64,000 nucleotides of DNA from Venturia oleaginea (lineage: Eukaryota > Ascomycota > Dothideomycetes > Venturiales > Venturiaceae), in the NCBI GenBank assembly GCA_013176395.1, contig JABMLP010000015.1, forward strand, positions 992,001 through 1,056,000. The letters are read 5' to 3'. The position numbers and the translations under genes are program-made. The notes beneath the pieces are model-generated. The model had not been told where the DNA came from, ran no database searches, and saw nothing but the letters and a program-made list of their open reading frames with translations. This document shows positions 1-10,398 of this stretch, one piece after another. Each line of letters starts with the position of its first letter. Position 1 is the stretch's first letter.

Positions 1-390
1 GGGAGCCTGGCGTGGCTTGTCAAAGGCTTTGCGAAAGCAAGCAATTCATTACTGCCTGCACGCGCTGTGTCCAGAATTGACAGTCGATGCCGCGATTCCT
101 TCGACAGTGCCCACCCGTGGAGCGTACTCTCATCATCTATACGCCTTCGCACGCCTCTTGTCTCTTCATAGCCCACCAAACCCATCTATGGTACATCGTC
201 ATTCGTTCGAGTGGAGAAGACTTCAAGTTAATACAATGCCGGAAATAAGCCAAAGGACTATGCACCGCCACCCAGTATCGCTTGTATGCCAAAATTTAGC
301 ACTAAAAACGCGAATGAAAAGACCGCGGGGAGTGTCTATTTTAGAGGTTGGGGAGGTAGAGCGCTGTAGATCGAATGTGGGTTCCATTTA
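1..390. other. no gene recognised
   Basis: This stretch lies downstream of TIM23. An open frame runs along the plus strand, but its product resembles no known family and it overlaps the TIM23 3' end on the opposite strand, so I treat it as chance. Confidence 0.4.
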
Positions 391-1213
391 TCACGTTAGA
401 ACTTTGCGAGCCACCTGTAATATAGTTAGTAGATGGTGCGCGGCTTTTTGGCCTAGTATTGAAAAACTTACTGCCCATGCTCCTGCTGCGCTGGCTACGA
501 TGCCTCCGCTAATCATCATCGGTTTTACACCCTTCGTACTCTTGAAAATCATACCGCTCAAAGCTCCTGCTACAATGCTGTTTGTTGCGTCATCTGTTGG
601 CCAACTGTCAGTTTCTGCGCCATGCCCAAGTATGCTGCTCTTCACGTAGAAGGTATGCACTCACGTTTTCCACGCGCATAGCCAATATAGCTGTTTATTC
701 CATTGTAGACCATCGCTACCACACCCGCCGAATTGCCCAAAAACGGTCCTCTTCGTGTGACAGCATTCAGAACAGCGTTGAGCCTGATCTTAGGCGGTGC
801 TCCTGGAGCCGTCCTTCTCAATCCTTCAATCATGCCCCAAGCACCTCCAACTCCGAGCGCTCCCAAGTATGTGCATCCTGTTCCGTAACACAAATCGTCA
901 CTCCAGCCTCTTGATGGGAGGGCCGATCGCGCGCCGGGTAGATCAGTCAAGACACTGTCTTCCAAAGTTAAATAGTCGAGTGAATCTCTTGATAAATTTG
1001 CGAGCGGATGTAGTTGTGAGGTGTCAGGAATGATAAACGAAGATACATCGTGTGCAGTAGTAGGATCGAATGAGTCGGAGACGAAGTTTGTGGGAGTAGC
1101 GGGAGTATCAGAAGGTGGAGGAGCGGCGGCCTTGCGACCTGTGAGGGAATCCCATCTGTGGCATGTTAACTTGAGAAAATTGAGTCCTCGAAAGAGACTT
1201 CATACATGGTCAT
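391..1213 (-). CDS. TIM23: TIM23, mitochondrial inner-membrane import translocase subunit
   Basis: Channel subunit of the TIM23 complex, which moves presequence proteins across the mitochondrial inner membrane. Four exons read on the minus strand: 1213-1206, 1155-665, 593-472 and 414-391. Together they give 214 residues with all phases consistent. The protein starts MTIWDSLTGRK, has an acidic, soluble N-terminal half containing the LSRDSLDYLTLED stretch that precedes the membrane part in fungal Tim23, and then the Tim17/22/23 fold with Gly-rich helices (GLGALGVGGAWG-type spacing, GKHDATNSIVAGALSG, KPMMISGGIVAS). It ends WAVARKVLT then TGA. Introns start GTATGA, GTGAGT and GTAAGT and end in CAG. 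The first exon is only 8 bases; its ATG was chosen because only this splice gives the family-like N terminus. Nothing looks damaged. Confidence 0.93.
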
Positions 1214-2546
1214 ATTGAGTAAAGTGTGGGAGGTTTGGGAGATTGGGTACGAGTCCAAACGGTGATGTCAATGTCGTCGTCGAAAAAGTTGTTAAAGAAA
1301 AATGCCCGAGCGACGACCGCAAAACGTGACCCTCATATAAGCATCTTCGAGGTTTTTCTCAACCCTCTTCCTGACATCCTCACACAACTCCATACTCCTG
1401 CTCAGGACAGTCGTTTCTAGACTTTAAGAGCAGGTAGTTGGCATCTTTTCGGCGACATTTTGAGCAAGAAGATAGCAGGCGTCGAGGATTGTCAGAGGAA
1501 GCTGATCGAAATCTCGATGGAAATCTCAAGGTTCAGCTCCTATTCTATTTCAACAAGATATCGAACCGATATGGGGCCTTGGTCGCTGCGGTCTTTGCGG
1601 GTGGCTCAAGTAACACAGACGCCTTGTTCGTTGGATGTACGGCCACCACAAAGGATTTTTCAACCTATGGGATCGCAATCACGCACACACACCACACAGT
1701 ACCATATAATTAAAAGCTTGGAATATTTATCCTAACAATAGGCGTCTGGTTCAATCAAGTGGGTCAGGCCAATGGTCAGGATAAGCTCAACCGACAACGC
1801 TATACGCACCTAGTTGGGTTGGGGGTCGCTGTAGTCCAATTGTCCCAAGTTTTCTCCGTGTACTGTGGTTTATTGGGCGTTAGCAATTGGGACGATGACG
1901 TGTTAGGAGTAACCACTACTTTCCTTTTTGCCATTTTATTTGATGGTGAGGTTTTGGTGTCGACGATGAGGGAGTTTGGGAGGAGAGCAAGTCGATTTTT
2001 ACTTCGATTTTCACTTCGATTTTCACTTCAATTCTGCCTCGACCACATCGATGCAAGGCCATCTCAGTCGATCTATCTTTCTTGAAACTCTGACATGTGA
2101 GTTTCAGAAGCCAGCAAAGAGGAAGCTGGCAGAGAAGGCGCGCTTCAAGTGTGATGATTGGATCGATTGTCTGCTCGATGTCGAATCACAGCTCACGTCA
2201 AGTCCGTAAAGAAATGTAGCAGGTGGAATTTTGCGCTTGCTTCACTTGACTATCTTCTAAAGCTAACACCACCACTTTATTCAGTCGTGCAAGGTACGTG
2301 GAATCTATTGCAGTTTCTGCCACGATTTCGCAGCTGTGCTAATTTGAAGCCAGAAGGCTGAAAGCGAGCAGTACATATCAAAATTGCTGGATTACAAAAA
2401 ATATTCAGCTCGCTATCCAACGCCATCTGTACTTCAATCCAGAAGCCTCACCCATTTTACTCAGCACCGTCCTGTGTGAGTTCCCTACATCTTTTGACCA
2501 GACCCTAGCGTTACTTCCCTTCAGTAGCTCCTTTCCTTCCATCGCT
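1214..2546. other. intergenic, no gene recognised
   Basis: Upstream of TIM23 and downstream of a broken coiled-coil locus. Several open frames of 60-110 codons occur on the plus strand, but none has a family-like product or convincing splice structure. Confidence 0.4.
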
Positions 2547-4440
2547 CTAAACAGTTCGCCCACGCTGCAGAGAGGAACCCAAGTGTCGACAGAAGTCATC
2601 GAAGCTGTCATTTCGATCAAGGAGCCATGTGGTAGCGTTCTGTACGCAGTTCGATAGGCGTGAATGCATCTCCGCCTTCCACGCATGTTCAGGCACTCCA
2701 GCGGCCTTCGCGTAGACAAGAAAGGTACTCTTGAATTCCTCGAAATCAGAGTAGCGCCGCATCTTGATACAACCGAAGTCCTCCCACACCTGGAGGACGG
2801 ATTAGGAATCACAGCCGGGCCTTCCTGGTCGAGCTCGACAAGCTTCTTCTTAGCGATACCGATTGCTCCTTCAAGATTGTCGACGTTCTTGAAGAGAGTC
2901 TTGGTCTCCTTTTGAATGAGTGTGATTTTCGCGTTCACTCGTGTCGACTCCTGGCGACACTCGGCATCAAGAGTCCTCGGCGCGGACGTTGTGGAAGCGT
3001 CGAGCTTGGTGACCTTCGCTTGCAGATATGGTACGATCTCGCTCTGCTTCTCCAGCTTTCTGAGCTTGCTCATGGTGCTAGCTTCAAATCCTTCTTGCTC
3101 GGACAAACGCTCGTAGAGTTGATCGAAGCGTATATCCCAGTCTTTGACAGAGCGATCATAGCTGTCAGCAAATTGTTCAAGCTTCTCATCAAGACTTGAG
3201 ATTTCCTGGTGGACTGCGCTGAGGACGTGCGATTTGGTGGAGTTTGCAGCATCTTCCTGGTTTTCGACGATCTCCCCCATTCTGTCATCGAGCTCGGTGA
3301 TTTCCTTGCAGAAACCGGCAATGTTGGTGGCCGCAGTCTTATTCGCTTTCTCAATTGCGTATGATGTGTCTTTCTGGCCTTTGCGGATATCTTCGATCTT
3401 GTCCTTGAGCATGGCCATCTCCTCATGCTGTTGATGGACTGCGTCATCGGTGACCTGCGTGCTGCGCGCACGTTCCTCGACGTCCTTGCTCAGGGGAGTG
3501 CAAAGACTATCGACATCATCCAACTTCCGGTACATCTTGGTGGAGGCTTTATTCTGGTCATCGCGGAGTCTCTTAATGTCTACGCTGTGAGTGTTCATGT
3601 AATCATCCAGGACGATCAGCCTACTCCGAATTTTGGGAATGCTGCGGACTTCCTCTCCGAAGGCTTCCACCTTACTGTCGAAGTAATTCGCGAATCGCTC
3701 GACCTTCTGTTCCAGCTCGTTGATCTTCTCATCCTGTGCCGAAATCTTCGCGTCTTGATCGGCGACCTTCTCTTGCAATCCAGTCATATCTTTAACCAGT
3801 TTCTCAACACGTCGAACCTTCTGACAGACGTCATGGAAGCGGGTGTCAATGTCGGCCAGAATTTCGTCCAAGTAAAATCCTGCCATTTGGGCGTTCAAGG
3901 CATCCACGTCCTCAGACAGATGGACTATGCGAACAGTCACCTCGTCAGTGACTTTGTGGTCCAAGCCAGTGACAATGCTCTGGACCATGCTCAACTCTTT
4001 CTTGGTGGTCTTGGTGGTCGTCAAAAGCTGACGGACGTCTTCAGCGACTTCTTTCAAGTCAAATTCGCCCATGGTGTTCTCTAGATGGGTCAACTTCTTT
4101 TCGTTCCAACAAGCTGAGCTTCAATGTCTTGAGCCATATCGCTTGTGCGGCAGAGTGCGGTATCAGTCTTGGTTATGCCGTCCTCCAGACCAGCCATAGC
4201 CTCCATTACTCCTTGCCCAATTGCCTGCACGCCTTCTTGAAGCGGCGCAAGTAAGCCCTCGATGCCGACTATCTTGGCCTTAAAATCCCTAATCTCTTGC
4301 CCCAAAGCCTTCATCTCGTCCGCCAGTTCGATCTCTTCAATATCATCGATTAGGTTGCATCCGGCTTCGTTGTGGTGTGGCTCGTCCTTGGCACTGCACA
4401 TGTCATACTCCGAATCAGAAAACTCGTCGTTTTCCTGCAC
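2547..4440 (-). pseudogene. coiled-coil protein gene broken by two one-base frameshifts
   Basis: Three collinear open frames follow one another on the minus strand: 4440-4090, about 4093-2790, and 2789-2547. The first holds an acidic start and the beginning of a coiled coil. The second is about 430 residues of heptad-rich sequence (LQEKVADQDAKISAQDEKI and similar). The third is a compact helical segment with FEEFKSTFLVYAKAAG and a Trp/Leu pattern. Adding one A to the AAAA run near 4100 joins frames one and two; adding one G to the GG run near 2790 joins frames two and three. The second frame also runs on past 2547 to 2405, but in a sequence that no longer looks like protein. A GTAAGT...GTGCAG intron may precede the first frame (about 4469-4441), so the true start is unknown. 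Function unknown. Either a young pseudogene or two assembly errors. Confidence 0.55.
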
Positions 4441-5312
4441 CCATGTCAGTCATGTGTTCATAAGATTATGCTAGCGATTGACTTACTCGGGGAAATTTGA
4501 CTTAAGACTCTTCAGGAGCACGACTGGGCACAAGGCCAAACATCATGATTCTTGTTAGGGAGGAAAGGTAAAGAAGAAGTGATGCGTAAATTTGAGAGGA
4601 TGGGAAGATGACTTGAGGACGGTGTATGAAAGTGAGAAGATGGGTGATGGTGGGAAAGGGAGGAAGATGTGAAAATTAGGTATCTATATATGCTATTCGC
4701 AACGTTAACACTGCTATTCACCCAAGCTCTAGGCACCCGAGGAGGTAAACAGTGGAAATATGAGGACTCATCAACGCTGACCAATGTTTGAGTGGCGAAT
4801 ATATTGACTGTGTACAGAAAATTAGGAGATATACTATATATGGCTCTTGATGGCGATTGTCGTGTACAAAGAACAAAGGAGACCTGGATTGCTATTCAAC
4901 ACTCCCTGAGTTTTAGTTTAGGTATGTACTTTCTCCCTCGTCTTTGGCTCTGGCTCTGGCTCTTGTGGCTCTGACCATAAATCTATATTTTGGTCCCATG
5001 GCAGGGCCTGGCCATTCTGTCGGTTCTGAACTTCCTCTACTGAAGATTGATGTTGATAGTTTCTAGCAATTTTTGAGATCGAATCGCCAGTCAAACTTCG
5101 ATATCCTTCAGATCCAATAGAATCTCGATCATCACGGAGGTGAAAACGAGATGGAGATTGGTATCCTTATAAGATTACTCAATATAAAAACGCTCGTTGT
5201 GTCTGGAAGGACTGTATATTCGAATTTGATCGTGTCTAAACTACCAAGTCGCGAAAACGATCGAAATTGACGGCGTCGCCGTGCCTGTGGCAGAAAAGAT
5301 AAACCCAGACTT
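4441..5312. other. intergenic, no gene recognised
   Basis: Contains a possible 5' intron of the preceding coiled-coil locus (donor GTAAGT, acceptor GTGCAG). Otherwise AT-rich stretches (TATATATG near 4685 and 4840) and no supportable gene. Confidence 0.35.
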
Positions 5313-6161
5313 CTACCGACTCAGGCGTCGAAAATGCCTTGGAACCTCCAAAATTTCCACTTTGCACGCTTCCAGAGGACGGTCTTGAGCCAAGGCCTCT
5401 TCAACGTAGAGTAGGTTGAAGTAGTTGAACGAGGGCGTGAGACATTTTCTGTACACTTTCCTAAGAATGTCGTTTGTCCAGTACCCATATTTCCAGGGCA
5501 CAATTTTGCAAAGCGTTGTTCCATCGGCCTTCGTGTAGCACTTCTCGACGGTCAAGTTAGGAAATTTTTCGAAAGAACTGACCTCGGCGCTCAAGATAAT
5601 GGTTTGCTTTTCGAGACGTGTGCATTTCTCACGCAGAAGCGATGCCGCCTCCTCCTTGGAACCGTCCGCGGCCGTCCGCGGGTATCACGATGTTGTCAGG
5701 CTTCCTGCATTTATCGGCAAAAGAATCGGTCAAAGCTCCGATTTTTCGGCAAGACTGTGCCACGGCGCGTAGAGCTGACATCTGACGTTTGACTGAATTC
5801 TTCGTTTCCAAGTCAGGCTCTCTCTCTCTGGGCGTTTTCTGATTCCAGTAAGACCGAGTGCTGAAAACACGTCAGCTCTTGCACGCAGGACTGGGAAGGA
5901 TATGCCCACCTGTACCCGTAAGTCTGCCATTCGCTTATGCAACGCAGTTTCCAAATCCCGTGTAGCCTCGATGCTGTCTTGGGTTGATTTCTATTGGATG
6001 AGATTGTCCTTGTCATAAGGCCGATTCTGAGGCGCTTGAAGTTCATCGAGCTTGATGGAACATATCAGCGCAATGAACAACGGCCATGATCAGGATAGAC
6101 TTGCCTCGCGCTGCAGTTCTTCCACATGGCTCGAAAGCGATAAAGGTTCGTCGATTTCCAT
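5313..6161 (-). pseudogene. coiled-coil protein gene with in-frame stop and frameshifts
   Basis: The best reading starts at ATG 6161 (MEIDEPLSLSSHVEELQRE). It is followed by a putative GC-AG intron (GCAAGT...ATCAAG) and an exon LDELQAPQ...DNLIQ-stop-KSTQDSIEA, where TAG at 5991-5993 stands where Gln would fit. After a GTGGGC...TTTTCAG intron the coil continues (HSVLLESENAQ) and breaks at a GAGAGA run near 5820; one more GA unit would restore DLETKNSVKRQ. A further one-base shift near 5655 leads into SKEEAASLLREKCTRLEKQ and a distinct C-terminal part with VEKCYTKADG and KIVPWKYGYW, ending at 5313. The product would be a cytosolic or nuclear coiled-coil protein of unknown role. It resembles its broken neighbours in style but I cannot show they are paralogues. 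Confidence 0.45.
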
Positions 6162-7199
6162 AATGGTACACACGGTGAGGATGAGCGATTGCTGTGGTAT
6201 GGATTCTATAACGAGTACTCGGTGATATGTAGTGTTTGGGATTGTTCCGGGTCCAGAGGAAACCACGAGATACTTGTACTCGACATGTTATATGGCTCCT
6301 GCCGATTTCTATTCAGATCAACAGGGCGGCTGGAAGGTAGCACGGTGACTCCACCAGTTCATCGACCATAAGCTGGACTCACCGGCTTCAATTTTAGATC
6401 GATCCCGAAAAATTCTTGGCCGAATCCTCCCATCGAGCCGCCAGAAATCTAATGATATCGGAATTGAGTTCGCAGGAGTGGAGTAAGAATGTGTCACAGA
6501 GTTGGTGAAGCGAATGTGGTAGGAGGTGCGAGCTTTAACCACCATAAAAGAAACCGGAGTCGCGAGACGTTCATTGTGAAGGTAAGTATGACGGTAGAAA
6601 GAAGACCGCAGCAAGTTGGCCAACGAAATTCAGAGATCAATTCACCAGGAGACCTAGATTTTTGGCCTCCACCAGACCACTACCTACAGGAACATCCTTT
6701 GACATAGTTTGATCGCGGTTCGAATACTATTTCTGCAGAATTTCGCTTCCAAATCGAATGACCTTTGGGTCTGCACTCTTCTCATCATACAAAGACCATC
6801 CAAGCTTTTCAAGACCTTGAACAGGATCCTTTGCGAATGTCCTCCAGGCCTGTCTCAACAACAGACTCAGTTTGGCGCCCTCTGACGTGGGTTTCCTGCG
6901 TGATGGATGGTCAATCGTTCCCATGACAAAAGCAGTTTCAGCACCGTGGCCGGATGTTGCAATACTATGTCTTTACAAGATGCCAACTTATTACCGAATT
7001 GATCGGAATGATGAAAAAGTTGGAATCGGGAGATGTTCTCGGAACCGATATAGCTATAGCCGCAAACATCTTACACATCATCACTCCGCTCCGCTGCTAC
7101 CCCGAGCAAGATGCGTTGAGCCAACCTTTTCATTTCCTGTTTAATTTTTGGCAGAGTCCTTCATGGAGTCTCAACATCTTGTCAGCATTCATTCTTGAG
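6162..7199. other. intergenic with one doubtful minus-strand fragment
   Basis: A 65-codon minus-strand frame at 6924-6727 (containing LSLLLRQAWRTFAKDPVQGL) looks protein-like. It could be the last exon of the broken coiled-coil gene at 7.2-8.15 kb, but the intervening splice cannot be fixed. Nothing else is recognisable. Confidence 0.3.
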
Positions 7200-8150
7200 C
7201 TAAAGAAGCCATTCAGGTTGGAGAAGGGCTTCATCCGAGAGGACGGGAGCAGAATCGACCGAGTGTCCTACCTTCTCGTCCCGGCCTAAAGTTCTAGAGA
7301 TGTCCCTGCAGAAATCGCTTCTCCATCGCGCGCCTATACGTGTCCAAATCGTATTGTTGTCTACCATTCGCAGGAGCCGCCACCCCATTGTATTGCCTAA
7401 AGACAAGAAGGTAGCCAATATAGTTCAACACTTCCTCCAGAATTGGATATTCCTTCAACAACTTTTTGCACTGGTCCGCCACAACTTCTCTTTCCTCCGT
7501 TATAGTCTCCAATAGACTCACTGCCCTGCCTGAGTCCCTGTTGTTGTGGCGTTCTACCCAGATCCAGTTTAATTCCACATCATTCACAGCTGTGTCTCTC
7601 ACTACGATTGAATGGATTTTCTGGTATAGCTCATCCAATCTCTTCTTCTCACGATGGAGGTCTCTTACTGCACGAGCCATAAAGACCAATTCATCAGACG
7701 TAACCTTTTCGAGTTCTACACTGACTAAATGGGCTAAGATATCGGCTTTAGAATCATTATGAAGGACCTTACTAACTTGCTCGAGAGCATCGCTTTGAGG
7801 TTTCGTAAATCCGGGAGATCCAATCCTCAGAATCTCTTTCTTGATTGAGTTGAGCTTCGCAACGGTTAGTTTTATAGCAGAATAATGAGCGACGACTCAA
7901 TAACTTACACAGAAGGAGAAAGTTTGGTCATGTGCAGTACAATCCTTTTCTCCTTCTGACAACGTGCGATCGGATGGTGTTGAAAAGGGATCTCGCCACG
8001 GTGTTGCCGCTAGAGCTTTCCAGAGGGTTATTCGGTTCAGGTCTGTGCCTATCAATAATATGCTAGATACATCCCGGAATGTTTCCTGTCATGGGACCTT
8101 GTGACTGTGGCGTATCGGGCTCGCTTTTCTCGCCCTTTTTATCATTTTTG
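7200..8150 (-). pseudogene. helical/coiled-coil protein gene with frameshifts
   Basis: Reading the minus strand, a basic, charged start (EKSEPDTPQSQGPMTG) shifts by one base near 8090 into FRDVSSILLIGTDLNRITLW and LAATPWRDPF. A 55-bp intron (GTAAGT...CTAACCGTTGCGAAG, about 7913-7859) then leads into LNSIKKEILRIGSPGF. The long helical part (LHREKKRLDELYQKIHS, EEREVVADQCKKLLKEY, YRRAMEKRFLQ) stops at 7294. Removing one G from a GGG run there lets the frame continue as DISRTLGRDEKVGHSVDSAP to a stop at 7200. Two single-base G-run differences therefore interrupt an otherwise coherent protein of roughly 280 residues. Family unknown. Pseudogene or sequence errors. Confidence 0.4.
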
Positions 8151-8726
8151 TTATTTTTGGATCTAGGGTGGTGTGATTGGCTGGATAAAAGCTGTAACGA
8201 GGAGATGGGAAGTTGAAGGTACTGCCGAGCTTGTTAATGAGCAAGTACTCGAGTGAGCAGAGAGCTTTCTTATGTCTTTTTTTACACGATTAAAACAACA
8301 GACATGGTGGACTCTTGTTTTATGTGAACAGACAGAGATGAAAACAACGCTGAAAAGTTCTGTGCGTATTGACAAAGCTATGTCGGAAATGCCATATCTT
8401 TTGCAAAAGGCACTTGTGTCCTGGAAAAAGGAGTGGTTCAATCCCACCTGTCTTTGGGTCAGTGTGCTGAAGGTGAAAGCGGTGACTAAAGTGAGCGATG
8501 GCAACTCACAATACCGTTTCAATTAAGCATTTCTTTCAGACATCCTATTTCCGCATGCGTGTCACTCACCCAAGTAAGTATGCCTTACTCCTCTTCAGCC
8601 CTTTAGCACCCTGCCTGCCCAAAAATACCTAATTAACTCAAACCTCACCTTTCTGGAGAAGACCAAAAATGTTCTCAACGAAACTCCACAGCATCTCCAA
8701 AAGAATAGAATCCGTCGGAAGAATAG
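8151..8726. other. intergenic, no gene recognised
   Basis: No supportable gene. Open frames on either strand have no family resemblance. Confidence 0.35.
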
Positions 8727-9143
8727 AAGCAGAAGTACATTACTCCTCCTCACCATATCCAACCCGTCTACGTCGATCTAAGAGGTCAAGATTCCACCCC
8801 TCCCCCCCAACATTCTCCCATCCCTCCTCATTTTCCCATCTTTCCCGGCGACATCATCAAACCCAGGTATACCCAACGCTCACTATCTCTGTTTCAAGAT
8901 CTCTTAGAAAACAATTACTCGAAGATAAACACGCCGCGGTTATACGGGGTCCTGGCCATCAACGAGAGGCCTGAGCCGGCGTGAGTAAAGCTATTGGAGA
9001 TGGAGGAGATGATGGAAAGACTGAAAGGGGAAGCCAACCGACCACTTCTACAACATCGGGACACGTTTATGGAAGATATCTTTGGCGTGGATACTGAGTG
9101 GTTGGTGAAGTGGTTTGACAAGGCGATAAAGGGGTCTAATAAT
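8727..9143 (+). pseudogene. Pro-rich open frame with in-frame TGA, abutting a transposon end
   Basis: After a possible acceptor (GAATAG) an open frame gives a Pro-rich segment, then RYTQRSLSLFQDLLENNY and RLYGVLAINERPEPA, and meets TGA at 8982-8984. The same frame goes on after the stop as VKLLEMEEMMERLKGEA and FGVDTEWLVKWFDKAIKG up to the left inverted repeat of the MULE-like element. A CGA codon would only need C-to-T to become this TGA. The start is not identified. It may be a host gene damaged by the element, or only its 3' end. Confidence 0.3.
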
Positions 9144-9184
9144 CGGCTAATGACTGTGCACCAACAATCATCGATTTTTCGGAC
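9144..9184 (+). repeat. left terminal inverted repeat of MULE-like element
   Basis: Begins CGGCTAATGACTGT and ends CGATTTTTCGGAC. It is the reverse complement of 10115-10155 with two mismatches (positions 15 and 20 of the repeat). Confidence 0.75.
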
Positions 9185-9367
9185 TATTGCATACATGATT
9201 GCGACGAATGCAATTATTTTATGTCCAATGACTATTACATACATAAAATTCTGTAGCAATCAACACAATTAATATAGTTGTAGTCAACACAGTGGAGGGC
9301 AACTTACCGTGCAAACTTCTGCTCAAAAACCCGATTTCAGCAACAGCAACAACCTCAAATTACACCT

Positions 9368-9778
9368 ATGGCGACACTATTATCAAGCCAGGCGCTGTCC
9401 CAGCGCTCTAAAAAACCTCCTGCACCTGAAGATATCCCTCTCTATCCAACGCTCCAGCTTGGAATGACTTTCGAGACTCTTGAGGAAGCCAAAAACCTCA
9501 TTACCGACGCGATTGCGGCCGCCAATGAGTCTTTCAACATTAAGAACAGCAAGCCCCAGTTCTGGCAACTCGAATGCCGTGGTCGTGAGAAGCATACATG
9601 CCATTTCGCAATACGAGTAGCCCTCGTAGGCAAGCCAAAGGAGTGGAAGTTACGACAACTTAAGAAGCATACGTGTCCGCTATCCTGTGCATTCTGCGGC
9701 TCAAAAAACCATATGAGTGACGCCTGCGATGCCAGCGAGATTGGTAGGGGCATTGAATTGTTATCGGAGGAAGAATGA
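9368..9778 (+). CDS. MuDR-domain and zinc-knuckle protein, truncated MULE transposase
   Basis: Single exon, 136 residues, ATG to TGA. Residues about 32-108 match the MuDR/FAR1-type DNA-binding domain that heads Mutator-like transposases: MTFETLEEAKNLI, then FWQLECRG, CHFAIRV, a Trp-Lys-Leu strand (EWKLRQLKKHTC), with the conserved final HTC. Directly after it comes a CCHC zinc knuckle, CAFCGSKNHMSDAC (C-x2-C-x4-H-x4-C). The full family continues with a DDE catalytic domain, which is absent. The gene lies between the inverted repeats, about 180 bp from the left one. It could bind the repeats and so act as a repressor or as half of a split transposase; that is inference. The frame is intact and the codons look normal, which argues against simple decay. 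Confidence 0.7.
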   Translation: MATLLSSQALSQRSKKPPAPEDIPLYPTLQLGMTFETLEEAKNLITDAIAAANESFNIKNSKPQFWQLECRGREKHTCHFAIRVALVGKPKEWKLRQLKKHTCPLSCAFCGSKNHMSDACDASEIGRGIELLSEEE

Positions 9779-10114
9779 GCGATTTTGAGGCCGCCGGCAG
9801 CATGTGCAGCGGCCTTAGCACGGTTCTGAGCGAGATGTTTGAGCCAAAATGATGAATTTAATTGAGTTGAGGTGATTGCCGTGTAGTTTGAGTTTGTACA
9901 TTATTCAAATGCGGTTAGCGCCATTATATGGTGATGGTCGGCGTAATGCCCCTGAGATTGACTTCGATTACAGCAGCGACTCTATGCAATGAATGGCCGA
10001 ACCTTTTGGCCTCAAACGTTTAATCAGGGACTATCGCATACAATTAATGACTAAAACATACACGAATTTGTGTTCATGCCAAATGATTTTGCTAGTCATT
10101 GCGTGTATGTGCTG

Positions 10115-10155
10115 GTCCGAAAAATCGATGATTGTGGGTGTACAGTCATTAGCCG
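10115..10155 (-). repeat. right terminal inverted repeat of MULE-like element
   Basis: Starts GTCCGAAAAATCG on the plus strand and ends CAGTCATTAGCCG. It is the reverse complement of 9144-9184 at 39 of 41 positions. Confidence 0.75.
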
Positions 10156-10173
10156 GAAAAATAATGGTGTTCA

Positions 10174-10398
10174 GAGGTTTCAGTTGATGTGGAATGGCTT
10201 TGGAGGACGATTGAGCTTGTTGAGGATGGAAGGGAGGAGGCTGGGAGGAGGAAGGCTGCTGAGGCGAAAGCCGTCGACGGGAAGAATAATGTTGAAGCGA
10301 ATGAGGCTGTCGAGGGGAGGAGCGGGTTCGAAAATGTCAATCAGGAAAACTTTGAGAGTCTCGTCAAAGAAATCGATGGTGTAGAGATTGGCGATTGA
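10174..10398 (+). other. acidic open frame, possible terminal exon
   Basis: A plus-strand frame without an ATG at its head gives EVSVDVEWLWRTIELVEDG, then Ala/Glu-rich helix and QENFESLVKEIDGVEIGD before TGA. It looks like the C terminus of a protein and begins just outside the right inverted repeat. It may belong with the open frame on the left side of the element, but I cannot join them. Confidence 0.25.

Larger units (their letters stand above)
9144..10155 (+). mobile_element. non-autonomous Mutator-like (MULE) element
   Basis: Two 41-bp sequences in inverted orientation, identical at 39 positions, bound a 1,012-bp segment. The only gene inside encodes a MuDR-type N-terminal domain plus a zinc knuckle, which is a transposase head without its catalytic core. 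Similarity between the ends weakens but continues for some tens of bases inward, with small internal palindromes (GCATACA, TGTATGC). I see no convincing target-site duplication: the flanks TCTAATAAT and GAAAAATAA share only an AATAA stretch. The element cannot move by itself as written. It is either a deletion derivative needing a helper, or a fossil with a retained or domesticated DNA-binding gene. Confidence 0.6.

Noticed and set aside
4085..4110. Programmed -1 frameshift in the coiled-coil gene
   Set aside because: The site lacks a canonical X-XXY-YYZ heptamer and a second unrelated shift occurs in the same gene, so a simple indel is likelier.
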